Source: Malania oleifera (taxonomy: Eukaryota; Streptophyta; Magnoliopsida; Santalales; Ximeniaceae). From it: 64,000 nucleotides of DNA. This document shows, one piece after another, positions 37,122 to 48,578 of the stretch. The stretch is taken from assembly GCF_029873635.1 (NCBI RefSeq), contig NC_080418.1, positions 14,363,562 through 14,427,561 of the forward strand. The letters are read 5' to 3'. The notes beneath the pieces are model-generated. The model did no database searches. It had not been told where the DNA came from and saw only the letters and a list, made by a program, of their open reading frames with translations. Both the position numbers and the translations under genes were made by a program. How positions within the stretch are numbered: the stretch's first letter is position 1; the number at the start of each line of letters is the position of its first letter.

Positions 37122-37441
37122 GTATGCACCTTTCATTTCGTTTTAAATGATTATACTATTGCAATATATTTATACTTATGTATATATGTTTTTGTGAATG
37201 AGTCTTTGTGTGTATATATGCACATATTTATGACCGATGTTTGTATATGCACTACTAAGCCCTAAATGGCATCCCATCAAATGACAAGACTAGCCTTGTG
37301 GAAGAGTAGTTGGTCTATTTCGAGCAACATTTTAAGGTGTAAGAGCAGTAGCTCCACTACTAGTAACATAATATTAAATATTTTGGACCATGCTTTTAAG
37401 GCTTGTTTCATTCAAATTCTTAGATACTTTGGACAGGCAGA
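37122..37441. other. Unassigned DNA between the AUX/IAA fragment and the tandem array
   Basis: It begins with what looks like the first part of a third AUX/IAA intron (GTATGCACC). The capture end cannot be placed by eye. A short open frame from 37266 is not recognised. Confidence 0.4.
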
Positions 37442-38403
37442 GTCCTGTTTACAAATTGAGCATATCCATCCACGCACCTATGCAAAGAAAACATTCTTCA
37501 AATTTAATGGAACTTGTATGTTCACAACGTTACATTCACAAGATTCGTATACATTCAACCTATCAAAACACTACTAATTTCGGCAGAGTCCTATTTACAA
37601 ATTGAGTATATTCATCCACGCACCTGTGCAAAGAAAATATTCTTCAAATTTAATAGAACCAGTATGTTTACAACGTTACATTCACAAGATTCGTATACAT
37701 TCAACCTATCAAAATACTATACTAATTTTTGCAAAGTCCTGTTTACAAATTGAGCATATCCATCCACGCACCTGTGTAAAGAAAACATTCTTCAAATTTA
37801 ATGGAACCAGTACGTTCACAACGTTACATTCACAAGATTCCTATACATTCAACCTATCAAAACACTATACTAATTTCGGTAGAGTCTTGTTTACAAATTG
37901 AGCATATCCATCCACGCACCTGTGCAAAGAAAACATTCTTCAAATACAATTGATACCAGTATGTTCACAACGTTACATTCACAAGATTTGTATACATTCA
38001 ACCTATCAAAACACTATACTAATTTCGGCAGAGTCCTGTTTACAAATTGAGCATATCCATCCACGCACCTGTGCAAAGAAAAAATTCTTCAAATACAATT
38101 GATACCAGTATGTTCACAACGTTACATTCACAAGATTTGTATACATTCAACCTATCAAAATACTATACTAATTTCGATAAAGTCCTATTTACAAATTGAG
38201 CATATCCATCCACGCACCTGTACAAAGAAAAAATTCTTCAAATACAATTGATACCAGTATGTTCACAACGTTACATTCACAAGATTTGTATACATTCAAC
38301 CTATCAAAATACTATACTAATTTCGATAAAGTCCTGTTTACAAATTGAGCATATCCATCCACGCACATGTGCAAAGAAAACATTCTTCAAATACAATTGA
38401 TAC
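37442..38403. repeat. Satellite-like tandem array, 146-149-base unit, about 6.5 copies
   Basis: Units start with GTCCTGTTTACAAATTGAGC at 37442, 37588, 37736, 37884, 38033, 38182 and 38331 (spacings 146, 148, 148, 149, 149, 149). The last copy stops at about 38403 after CAAATACAATTGATAC. Copies are more than 90% alike by eye. Later units carry CAAATACAATTGATAC where earlier ones have CAAATTTAATGGAACC, so units were amplified in at least two steps. Short open frames across it are repeats, not genes. Confidence 0.95.
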
Positions 38404-38452
38404 ATGCTTGGCACTTTACATAGGGGTCCTCTATAGATTCAGAATTAAGAAC

Positions 38453-38650
38453 AAATACAATATGTACAAATGATATATTCTAAACAAATACATGATGTAC
38501 AAATGAAGTAATCAAATAAATACATTTTGTACAAATGAAGTAATGAACAAATACATTATGTACAAATGAAGTTGTAAACATATATATGATGTACAAATGA
38601 ACATATACATGATGTACAAATGAAAGAATGAACATATGCATGTTGTAGAA
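38453..38650. repeat. Short degenerate repeats (ACATGATGTACAAATGAA)
   Basis: About seven units of 24-33 bases containing ATACATGATGTACAAATGAA, just beyond the PMD gene's 3' end. Low-complexity open frames here are artefacts. Confidence 0.8.
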
Positions 38651-38674
38651 GTGAAATAATATGACAATCATCGC

Positions 38675-40960
38675 CTACTCGGTGCTACAGGGAGGTCGTC
38701 TCCGGTGTTGGGGTGGCTGCCGTTTGCATCTGAATTCACCTGGCTGCTCGTCCACGTCTGGCGTCCGGTCACGTCGATGTGCTGCATGTCTGTCGTCTCC
38801 GCCCATAAGTACTGGATAATCTACCTCCGGGTGAAGCGGACAGGGAGCTATGTCGTATGTAGTCTCTGGACGAGTCTGAGGTGGCAACCCGGGTACGTCC
38901 ACCTTCTCTGCATCGAGAGGGTCGTCTAGAAGGTACGACATCAACAGGGTCGCGGCAGAGTCAGATCAATAATCCACCAGTCTACTGGAGGGTCCCGCAA
39001 TATCAACGGTTGTCGATGGGGCATACGGTGCGGACGGCCCGAATACCTACTCCTTATGTACAATGGGCGGTAAGAAGGCCGGACTCGATGGACGACTGGA
39101 GCTAGCTGCTCGAACACCTTGTACTGGAGCTGCTCAACCACCTCGTGGTGCCAGGGGCCAGCTTGGGGTAGGGATCTGTCGCCCATCCTCGTAGACAATG
39201 TCCAAACCAACTCTCGCTAAATCGCTCAGAGCGGGGTCTGATGATAGTACGTCGACTTGGTGTAATACATCAGCCTGTAGCATACGAAAATAGTGGTTAC
39301 GACATTGAACTGTTAATGTAAACGGTAACAAATTAGGTATGTGTTTGAGTATACGTACGAGGCTCATGTAGACCGCCGCGGTCCTATCTACGAAGCGACG
39401 TGTGATCGACCTGTACCACGTATAATACGGATCCTCCTGACCCATCGGGCCGTCCGCCTCCACTCCCTGTACAATGTAGTCCCGCCTATGTCCCCACATA
39501 CTCATGTACATCACGTGCTCAGCAGCCCAATTTGTGTTCCCTCGACCACGACCATCAATCTCGTGCAGGTCGTTCCCACGTACATCGACCCCCGAAATAG
39601 AGAAGCAGTCTCGGATGCCCTGTCAAAAGCCAAACTGGCTCATCACTTGGTTTGGGAGATGCCACTCGATAATATGAAAACATATGAGTGGCACTCGAGT
39701 AAACCATAAGTCGGACCCAACTGCATAGTCAGTTTGTAGGTCGGCTAAAATGTCATCCGTGTATAGCGCCCGTACAAACTACGCGTAAACATATGGTAAA
39801 TGTAAGAGGTGGGTAGGGATATCTACAAAGAACGCAAAATACTATCAATACACATGACCGAGACTACCTCATGCTCCCGGTGCATGTCTAACTCGAATCT
39901 GTACCAGGGCAACGTGTGTTGCACAACATTAGGCGCCAACAACTTATCCCTCCACCTGTACAAAATAAAACGTAAGTGAAAAAGGTGTAACGACTAGTAC
40001 ATAGTACGACTCAATATTCGTACCACTTATATAAGGAAAGGATTGTAAGTGGAGTTACTAACCTCCACGCGAGTGGAGCTGGGTCAATCGGGCGTCCGTC
40101 CTAGTCCCTTTGAATAAGATGCCGGAGACTACGACGTGTAGGATCTAACGATGTGAATCTCTCCCACGCCCAAACCTGCAATAAGCAGAGTGCTCCTCCG
40201 ATCTGTGAGTGAGAAACGTCAGCAGCGTGGCACATCTCCCGGTACAGTCACGCCAACGTCATAGAGCCATAACTATACAGGCGTATCTTTGCTCGCTCCG
40301 CGAGGAGTGGAAGGAATATCAAGTGCACGTAACTCCCCAAGAGGTCGCAGAACAGCGTCCCACATATCAATCACAGCATGTGGGCACGTGTGTGGCATGC
40401 TACTGTGTGATTAGCGGCAGCTTCCGGGAGCTGGAGAAACAGCTTGCCCTCGAGAAACCGCATGCGAATGCGGGCACCAACAAGCTCACCACCTGGAGGC
40501 ACCACTCCTAACAATCTCTCGCACATGCGGCGGAGTGCTCCCCCCTAACCGGTGCCTCCCTCCTGTACTGGTCTAGCAGTACGACCACTGACAGGCAACC
40601 CATCAATCGGCAGCCCAAACAACACTATGACATCTTGTAAGGTGATAGTCGCCTCCCCGTGCGGCAAATGGAACGTGTGTGTCTCCGGCCTCCATCGCTC
40701 CCCCAACATGGTCATGAGATGCCAATCCAACTGGATATGGCCAATATGATATATCCTATAAAAGCCCACGTACTGTATCCAATCAACAATACGGGGGTCT
40801 GTGCCTATCCTTTTGTGTACGCTCTGACTGCCCCCTCGGCAATATAACACGTTAGCATGTGAATCGGTCCATGCCCGACTGGACCGGTGACGATCGCTAA
40901 TAATCAGAACACTAGGATCGGACGGCCCTAGATCGATCCTGCAAACAAGAGAGCATAGTT
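38675..40960 (-). pseudogene. Plant mobile domain (PMD, aminotransferase-like) gene carried by the MULE, decayed
   Basis: The PMD occurs in host proteins MAIN and MAIL1, needed for genome stability and silencing, and in transposon-derived proteins. Seen on the minus strand: start of the domain (DLGPSDPSVL, HRSSRAW) near 40870-40940; core QLDWHLMTMLGERWRPETHT and FHLPHGEATITLQDV near 40625-40750; LLGVVPPGGELVGARIRM near 40445-40520, in another frame; RWRDKLLAPNVVQHTLPWYR near 39910-39960; then HEIDGRGRGNTNWAAEHV and MWGHRRDYIVQGVEADGP near 39425-39565; and a proline/arginine-rich tail ending at 38675. Introns or frameshifts separate the blocks and several stops interrupt them, so it is probably not functional. 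It follows the transposase in the same direction. Confidence 0.8.
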
Positions 40961-41280
40961 AAAGCGTTAACATAAAAATCATCAGAATTAAGTATCTGTC
41001 ACGACTGCTTTGTAGGGTGGAACTGAACAGAAATCTTAGGTTTTATCCTAGATGTGTACAACTAAAAATATCTCAACGAGCTTTTTTTTTCTCAAGATGC
41101 ACTATTCCCCATTGATGAATAGAGTAACTGAATTGCTCAAAGGCAGCCGATAGCATGGAAGGAGATATGTTCACCGAAAAAGGAAGGCGGCTTGGAAATC
41201 TTAGATTTGGAATCTAGGAATAAGGCTCTCCTTACTCGAGCCCAAGATCATGAATCTTTGCCTAAATGGATGCAGCTGAC

Positions 41281-41289
41281 TTATTTATA
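41281..41289 (-). promoter_or_regulatory. Possible TATA box of the PMD gene
   Basis: On the minus strand TTATAAATA, about 320 bases before the first recognisable PMD codons and about 270 bases past the transposase end. It suggests the PMD gene has its own promoter inside the MULE. Confidence 0.4.
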
Positions 41290-41559
41290 ATCGCCTTGGT
41301 TAGAAGGAGGAAGTAGTATGACAGCTAAAAACTTGTTGAAATTATGGGGCTACAAGTTGGCAAATTTCTTCATCTATTGCATATGGAACGTGTGTGAAAC
41401 AAAGAGATAAAAGTAGTATGACAAAAGATGTTTGGAAATGTAATAGTATTCTTAAGCACCCATAATCTTATGGTTGACGTGTGGCAGCACCCATAATCAT
41501 TCTTTCGCCCCTTTTATGGCAATTAAATGTGTAGGACACATCATTTAATTTATAAGTGA

Positions 41560-44220
41560 TAGGTCAGTGCGAAGGTCTAGCTGCATCCCCAAGTTGTGTC
41601 CTTCTCGGACATCTCGTGCGGTTATGTCCTTCTTGACGACATATGCTACACGTGATATTTTTCCTACCTTCTCGAGCGTCCATCTCGTTGTGTATACATG
41701 AGCTCCTAGGCCAACCTTTATGTCAAGCATATACAGGATTTGCTTGCAAATTCGACAACGAGGAAGCTGGCCAATGTGCCTCATGCATAATCGGATGAAA
41801 ATACGCAGCATATGTCGCATAGTGCTCGGCAGTGCTCCAATATGGCTCAACATACTGGCTTGCATTTAGCCGTGTCTCGGCGAAGGCTGCGAGAAGGTGA
41901 GAGTAAGGATAGTGTAAAGATTGCCACATCCCGTATGAGCATTCGCGCCTCTGGATGCTCAAAGTTTGGACATTGTTTCCTTTATGGGGTCCCTACTGCG
42001 CAGTCGTGATGCTAAAAGTACCCCTAGATCGGTTGAATGTCGTGACTCGATGTTCAGTCGCCTTCAACTTCCTTTTTTCCATCGCTAGAAATATATGCGA
42101 AGTCAACATATTTCTTCCAGATATTGCGTTACGAGAAGCCTCCCGTCGATTATTAAAATAATGTGCAACGCGATAAAATGTTAGTTGTACAATGGCCATT
42201 ATGGGAAGGCTACGAGCACCTTTTAGGATGGCGTTGAAACATTCGACTAGGTTAGTGGTCATGTTCCCATACCTCTTTCCACCGTCGTGGAACTGAGTCC
42301 ACATATGAGGAGGGATCTGATCGAAGAACGACTTGGCTGGCTCTCCACCCTCATCGAATATCCTCTCCATCCACTTGTCAAATTTTCTCACCCTATGCTC
42401 CCTTCTCGCTTACTCAGTCATTCACTTCAGATTGACACTCCGCACTTTCGTATTAAAGTTGCTCACCATATGCCGAAGGCAGAATCAGTGGTGCGCATGT
42501 GGTGGTTGCCAATCAGGATTGCGCTGCATTGCAGCGATAATCCCTGGATGCCGATCTTAGATGAGGCAAATGTCGTCTTTGTCGGTAATGGAACATAGAC
42601 AACACAGAAACCAATTCCATGTGTCGAGGCTTTCCCCTTGCACAATAGCGAATGCAAGGGGAAATGCCTATTTGCATCTGGGCACATCGCAATAAGGAGT
42701 TTGCCCTTGTACTTCTCGCACAAGTGTGTCCCATCCACACATATAACGGGAGGGCAGTGATGAAAACCCTAAATGGATGCTGCAAATGACCAAAATACAA
42801 ATACGAAGGTTGCGCTGTTCATGCTACCTGGAATAGGAGTCGACCTCCACCTGACTATAGTCCTAGGATTGTATATGCGCACTGCTTCCATCCACTTCGG
42901 TAACGTTTCATAGGATTTCTCCCAATCACCGAATACTTGGGCTATTGCCTTCTGTTTGCCTAACCAAACCTTCTTATAAGAGATTGAATACCCGAATCGA
43001 TGATCTATGAACTCCTTCAATGTAGCGATTGACGTCGACGGGTCTCCCCTTATCATATTCACTATCTCCCCGGCAATGAGGGACGACGTGATTTGGTTAT
43101 GGTCCTGCGACAGAAGTTCATTCAGACACGTGTGCGGACCACCATATTGGATGATTTCGAATAAACGGTGTATCATCCGATACATGACATGCAATCTCCA
43201 CGCGCAATCGTGGTCCTTACACCTAGCAACCCATAAATTAGGGGTAGATCGCACGACATGGAATTCATGGTGGGTGCGAGCGTGATATATTCGCACTACG
43301 GCGATCAGCTGATCCTTCGATCCGAAGAGCATCCCCTTACTCAACTCAGAGGATTCTTCCCAACGAGTCACACGTATAGGAAGCTCATCCACCGCAATTA
43401 AATCTGTAGCATCTAGGTCAATATGATCGTACATTGGAAGCTCGCCCATGAATTGGGGGTCAAACGTTGCGTCGTCCATGTCACGATGGGGTAAGTTCAC
43501 ATCATCTGGGACATCATTTAACCCTTCACCCATTTCCTACTCATGCATGTCTTCGTCTTCAAGATGAACAACATTTGTAATGTTCATGCCCTCATCCAAT
43601 GTGTCGTTCGCAATGATGAACAATGATGCTGGTCTCGCACTCGGGACGTCTTCGCAAACTCCCTGCGAAAATGTGTCAGGAACAAGTGCTTCGTACGCCG
43701 ACGGTTCGAATGACGATCCTGGATATTCGTTAAAATCGACCGTAGACATAGCACGAACCTCCACACCAATATCGAGGTGATTTTTTTCGGTGTCTTCACC
43801 GACTTCATCCAATTGCTCCGCAGGCGCGTTTGGTTGCCTAACCACGATTATACCCATTTGAGGAATGGTCTCGACATACAATTGCACCGTTAAATATGTC
43901 TTACCGGTGCAGTGTGCGTCTAATACAATGTGCAACTCATAATCATATGATATAGGAATAGCCTCGTAGAAGGTTGTATTATTTAACCCTCGCAAAGAGT
44001 ATTTTGGGGTCACCCGCAATGCATATTGATTTGGATCAATATGAAAACATTTATATATCTTCGTATATAATTTATTTAATTTACACCTAGGGCCAATTCG
44101 AATAGGTCGAACTGGCGAACTACTATACCTAACACCATCTAATCCAATTATGATGTTCCCTCTCTATATAATAATACCGTCACCAGAGCACTGCTTGAGC
44201 TTCCTACCATTTAGATCAAC
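41560..44220 (-). pseudogene. MULE transposase (MuDR family), frameshifted
   Basis: Would cut the element at its TIRs and insert it, making 9-base duplications. Read on the minus strand: N-terminal segment (GVRYSSSPVRPIRIG) from about 44140, a Glu/Asp-rich linker, MuDR DNA-binding region about 43390-43090 (GMLFGSKDQLIAVV, CAWRLHVMYR), FGYSISYKKVWLGKQKAI near 42935-42990, and catalytic domain with VICVDGTHL near 42740, then DRHPGI near 42550 and NLVECFNAIL near 42235, carrying likely D, D and E residues. A SWIM-like segment (CSYGMW, YPYSH) near 41900-41935 lacks cysteines. A C-terminal zinc knuckle (CSICRQEGHNRTRC) is near 41605-41650. A stop at 43537 splits one long frame, another lies just before DRHPGI, and at least two frameshifts follow, so the protein is not made whole. 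Confidence 0.88.
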
Positions 44221-44310
44221 GATCGGGAAATAAAAAAAAAACCTACGCAAAACAAAATTGTATGTATAAGTGATATGTGTTACTTATAGCTTAACGAAAT
44301 AACTATAAAC

Positions 44311-45110
44311 CAAATAGATGTATATAAAGTCTAATGAATCAATGAACTTAGAGTTTGGACCTAACTTTCCCACCAAGAAAATAAATAGATGAATTAAAAG
44401 TCTATGAATAAACAAACTCTAGAGTTTGGAGCTAACTTCAATTTCCACCAAGAAAGCAAACAAATTAATTGAATAGTCTAATGAATAAACTCTTAAAACA
44501 TTAATGTCTATTGATTTTCCCCATATGACATATACTTAAGATTTTTCCAAAATGGTACTTTAACTTAGAATCCAAAGAACTATGAAATTGTGCTCTTAAG
44601 TAATTTTACCAAAGAAAGATTAATTGTTGTTTAATAATTTTCTAATTTAAATTCTAAAACACAAACTGAAAATAGGTTAAAAAAATTTATGAATACTAGA
44701 GTTTGGAGCCAACTTTCCCACCTATAAATCAAATAGATGTATACAAAGTCTAATGAATCAATGAACTTAGAGTTTGGACCTAACTTTCCCACCAAGAAAA
44801 TAAATAGATGAATTAAAAGTCTATGAATAAACAAACTCTAGAGTTTGGAGCTAACTTCAATTTCCACCAAGAAAGTAAATAGATTAATTGAAAAGTCTAA
44901 TGAATAAATTGTTAAAACATTAATGTCTATTGATTTTCCCCATATGACATATACTTAGGATTTTTCCAAAATGGTACTTCAACTTAGAATTCAAAGAACT
45001 ATGAAATGGTGCTCTTAAGCAATTTTACCAAAAAAAGATTAATTGTTGTTAAGTAATTTTCTAATTTAAATTCTAAAACACAAATTGAAAATAGGTTAAA
45101 AAAATTTACT
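44311..45110. repeat. Tandem duplication of about 419 bases
   Basis: 44311-44729 and 44730 to about 45110 are near-identical, beginning CAAATAGATGTATA and including AACTTAGAGTTTGGACCTAA and CAAACTCTAGAGTTTGGAGC. It lies in the leader or first intron of the transposase. Confidence 0.88.
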
Positions 45111-46562
45111 TCAAACTAGATTCAGTACTCATCAATACGATATTCTATTATAAGTTTGATCTTTAAAAAAATAAAAATTTATAGATTCATTGCACCTTGG
45201 TAAATCTTTAATTATATATATAATTAGATAGGTTGATTAACAAAGTTATTCATGAGCTTCATTAGTAGTGCTGCATATGTCATATGGTTTAATTATTGTT
45301 CATTATTGGGGCCTAACTTTTAAGATGGGACATGCCGCAAACCAAATCAAATAAAACTTGTCAAAGATAATTTATTATACTAACTCTAATTTAGTTGTTG
45401 TAGAAAATGAAACAAGTTCTATATGATGCTATATAACATGTACTGCTATTTTATTTTTTGGCTAGATTAATTAGGGCTACGCTTATAAGTCTAGAATCTA
45501 ATTAGATTCTTTGCCTCTTGTTCAAAATTTTTAATGTTAAATAATTACATAGTTGGCCCATCTATTATAAACAATAAATGAAGAATAATCAAAATTTTCA
45601 GCAAAAAAAAAAAATCCAACTATGAATATTTATCAAATTGAATTTAAGTTGTGTATTTTGCATTATAAGATTCCCAAATACATAAGATATCCATAACATT
45701 TTTTTGCACCAATAAGGAAAAGCTCTAATAAACATTTGAAAAAGAGCACAATTGACCTATCTATTATGAGCAATATATAAATAAAAAGTGATCAATTTTT
45801 TAACATAAAAAGAAATTAAGAATATGTATCAAATTAAATCTATATCCTAAAAATTTCAATCAATATCAAAATTTTTCTTAACAAATACATACTAATTAAT
45901 CCAATTTACTATCGATTTGGTTTGCATTGTTAAATTTCTAAAAATAGACTTGATTAACATACACCCCCACGCACACAAATTCACCATCCCTTTTCTCTTT
46001 TCACTTTTGGAATTTTAGAAGTTCGAATTCCATGCCAATAATAACAATAGTTCGATTCTAAAACAAAATGATAAACTAGAGCACTAGCGTTACATATTAA
46101 AACAAAATTGTAATATTATTTTAGATCTATTATACATTACTTAGATAGAGAACTAGAAAGAAAGAAAAAAAACACCCATTATATATAAAACCTTATCTTC
46201 TAGATTGAATAGTTCAAACATCATTAAAACCTATAACATCATGCCTTCAAATCACAATGAATCTATAAATTAGAATTTATTGTTGTTCATATTGTATGAA
46301 ATCACATAAAGAGATGGAAAGAGAGAAAAAAAAAATTTCAACACTCTTAAACAAAAAAAATTACATATTCTGGGTAGTACCATAAAAAATAAAATTCAAA
46401 TACAAAAATAGAAATACTAACCTTAAAGAAAAGCGCTTCCGAACAAAACTTTCTACAGTCTAAACTCAAAGGCTCTCCGATTATCAAAGGCTTTCGATCA
46501 AACAAAATTAATTTCAAAAATTATGAACCAAACATTGAAAATATGTCTTAGCCCACCTCGAG
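45111..46562. other. AT-rich leader/intron region of the MULE transposase
   Basis: No coding signal on either strand. It lies between the TATA box at 46563 and the first transposase codons near 44220, so it is probably 5' leader with an intron. Confidence 0.5.
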
Positions 46563-46570
46563 TTTATATA
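46563..46570 (-). promoter_or_regulatory. Possible TATA box of the MULE transposase
   Basis: TATATAAA on the minus strand, inside a short GC-richer stretch (46560-46680) next to the right TIR. This position is usual for MULE promoters. Confidence 0.5.
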
Positions 46571-46721
46571 CGCACGCCCGTTTGAAGCTCACTCGTGGCA
46601 ACTGTCACCTGCGCTCCGGAGTTCTTCAACGGTAACCTGCAGCGCTGCTCTTCCCCTCTACAAAGGTACTACTCTGTTCGCGCATGGAAGGAGGAAGAAC
46701 GATTGAGATTAGTCTGAAGCA

Positions 46722-46896
46722 GATCTCGCTACTTGGAGTAGCGAGAATTGCCACGCGTCAATAGCCGGGTGGATGGACATTTCAAATCCGAAACAAATCT
46801 CGCTACCCCAAGTAGCAAGATTTGCCACGCGTCAAACGGTGGGTGGCCGAGCATTAAGTATCCGAGATTAAATCTCGCTACTTGGAGTAGTGAGAT
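46722..46896. repeat. Right subterminal cluster of hairpin motifs
   Basis: Three copies of the motif with arms ATCTCGCTAC and GTAGCGAGAT, near 46723, 46797 and 46870, spaced 73-74 bases. The first is almost a perfect palindrome around TTGGA. The first two are followed by TTGCCACGCGTCA. Confidence 0.88.
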
Positions 46897-46988
46897 TACG
46901 TCAGAATCATTATGGGAAATGTTTCCCAGAAATGGGTATTATTTAATATATTTTTTTTAAAAAAAAGATAATCCGAAAAAAAAAACTC
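46868..46988 (-). repeat. Right terminal inverted repeat of the MULE
   Basis: Its reverse complement starts GAGTTTTTTTTTT and follows the left TIR block by block, ending with the innermost shared hairpin motif. Confidence 0.85.
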
Positions 46989-46997
46989 GTCTTTATT
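46989..46997. repeat. Right 9-base target site duplication of the MULE
   Basis: GTCTTTATT, directly after the right TIR, 8 of 9 identical to 35307-35315. Confidence 0.75.
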
Positions 46998-48180
46998 GCT
47001 TCATTCCCAATTCCCAAACTCACCAAGTGGAAACACGTGTGATGTAGGATATTAAATAGTAACTAATTATTTATTTTTACAATAATAAAATTTATCAAAT
47101 AAAAAATTTGGATTTGAATGAAAATGTTAGTTTCCTTAGCTACAATTTTAACTTCGCAAAGTTGTAATAAAATAAAAATTAATAATTAGAAATTAAAATG
47201 AAGGGAAAAAAAATATTTAGTTTGACACAAATAAGAAATGGCAAGTATATTGTCAATGCAAGTATGACCATTTTACAAATTAATCTCAACATAAAAAAGA
47301 TTATGATAAACTTTCTTACGACAAGTTAATCTCATAAATATTCTTAAACTTTTAGTATGATGATTGGGTTTATGGTGCATTTATAATTGTTTAGCTAATC
47401 ACTAATTTTAATTTTCAATTACTTTTGAAAATTGTTCTCTTAGTTGAACAACACTCTTGTCAGTTTTAAAAAACTTTATTATTGTTTTATAAAATGTATG
47501 AAAATATTTATTTCAGTTTGGAAAGTAGTAATCATCATGGAGCGATGCCATCTCGGACTGACGTCTCTCCATGTCATTGAGGATGGTTTCGATCATCACT
47601 CTTTTAATTTCTTTTTTCTATTGACATGTGCATTGTGATCATAATTTTTTTAGACTATCGATTACTTTTTATCTTTTTAACAATTATGAAGAGGCTCTTG
47701 ACTTTTTTAACCATTTGCTTTTTTAGAAAATTAAAGCACACGATTCACAATTATTAAAGTAGGTAGAAGAGGAGGGTATGGGAGGAAATAAAAGGAAGGA
47801 ATTTACCTTAGATTCAATTTGCGAAACAAAATCAAAGGGAATATAGTGAAATATGGATTTAAGAGGATAATACAAAAATCAAGTAGTAAGTTCAACTTCG
47901 TTCCATTCCTTCTTTTATTTTTTTTTACGTGAGATGACATGATTAGATTTACCTTTGTTAAGAAGTTTTAGTCTAAGGATTTTGTTTGAGAATATAAAAA
48001 GAAGAGAATATTCTCTCTATATTCTAAACGCTACTAATGATAAAAAAAATTGCTATAATATGATTAAGAATTTAAAAGTCAAAGATTGATGACAATATTA
48101 ATTTATTATATATATATTTATTTTCTTTTTTATTTTTTTAAATTTATATATATATATGATATACCTCAAATATATCACCT
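46998..48180. other. AT-rich intergenic DNA
   Basis: No gene, RNA gene or recognisable repeat seen. Confidence 0.6.
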
Positions 48181-48229
48181 ATCCTAAAGAGAAGGTCTGT
48201 GTCCAACATTAATAGGGGAAATCACATAC

Positions 48230-48545
48230 AAAGTCAATCGCTCAACCAGAGTCATTGACGCTGACCATATATTGACCAAAGTGATCTATGCTAAGCACTA
48301 TAAATGACAAATCTACCAAGGTCAAACCTGACCAGTATAAAAGGGGTACTACGAAAAGGTTAAAGTATCTTATTTTAACTCAATTTCACTATTACTTATA
48401 ACTTCTTTTAAAGCACTCCCTTACTTAGTTGTCAGAGAAATCCATCGGAGTATACCTCGTGTCCTCCAAGTTGTGTCGATTTTCATCCTTTTCAGGTGAT
48501 CGGGATCAGAAAACTCGCCAGAGGTTAGATTGACATTTTTGATAG

Positions 48546-48550
<5 letters not shown>
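48230..48550 (+). repeat. LTR fragment, probably gypsy Tat/Athila side
   Basis: Has AGTATAAAAGGGG as TATA box near 48337, CTTACTTAGTTGTCAGAGA near 48419, CAGGTGATCGGGATCAGAAA near 48495 and an end GATAGCAACA at 48550. This combination recalls the R/U5 of plant Tat-type LTRs. A TA microsatellite follows where a primer site would be expected. The left end is undefined, so it is a fragment or solo LTR. Confidence 0.45.

Positions 48551-48578
<28 letters not shown>

Larger units (their letters stand above)
35317..46988 (-). mobile_element. Mutator-like transposon (MULE), about 11.7 kb, with TIRs, transposase, PMD gene and captured AUX/IAA fragment
   Basis: Seen: inverted ends (35317-35434 against 46988-46868, about 80% alike by eye) and flanking 9-base repeats, GTCTTTCTT (35307-35315) and GTCTTTATT (46989-46997), the MULE duplication length. 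Inside, the minus strand has a transposase (44220-41560) then a PMD gene (40960-38675). The plus strand has an AUX/IAA fragment (36359-37121). A 148-base tandem array, a 419-base duplication and terminal clusters of a hairpin motif complete it. The transposase has frameshifts and stops, so the copy is probably not self-mobile, but intact TIRs could still be used by another copy's transposase. Confidence 0.88.

Noticed and set aside
37266-37901. Chain of similar open frames of 70-100 aa
   Set aside because: They are the 148-base tandem array read in successive copies; no protein family is recognised.
37442-38403. Possible CRISPR array
   Set aside because: The whole 148-base unit repeats with no unique spacers, and the genome is a plant's.
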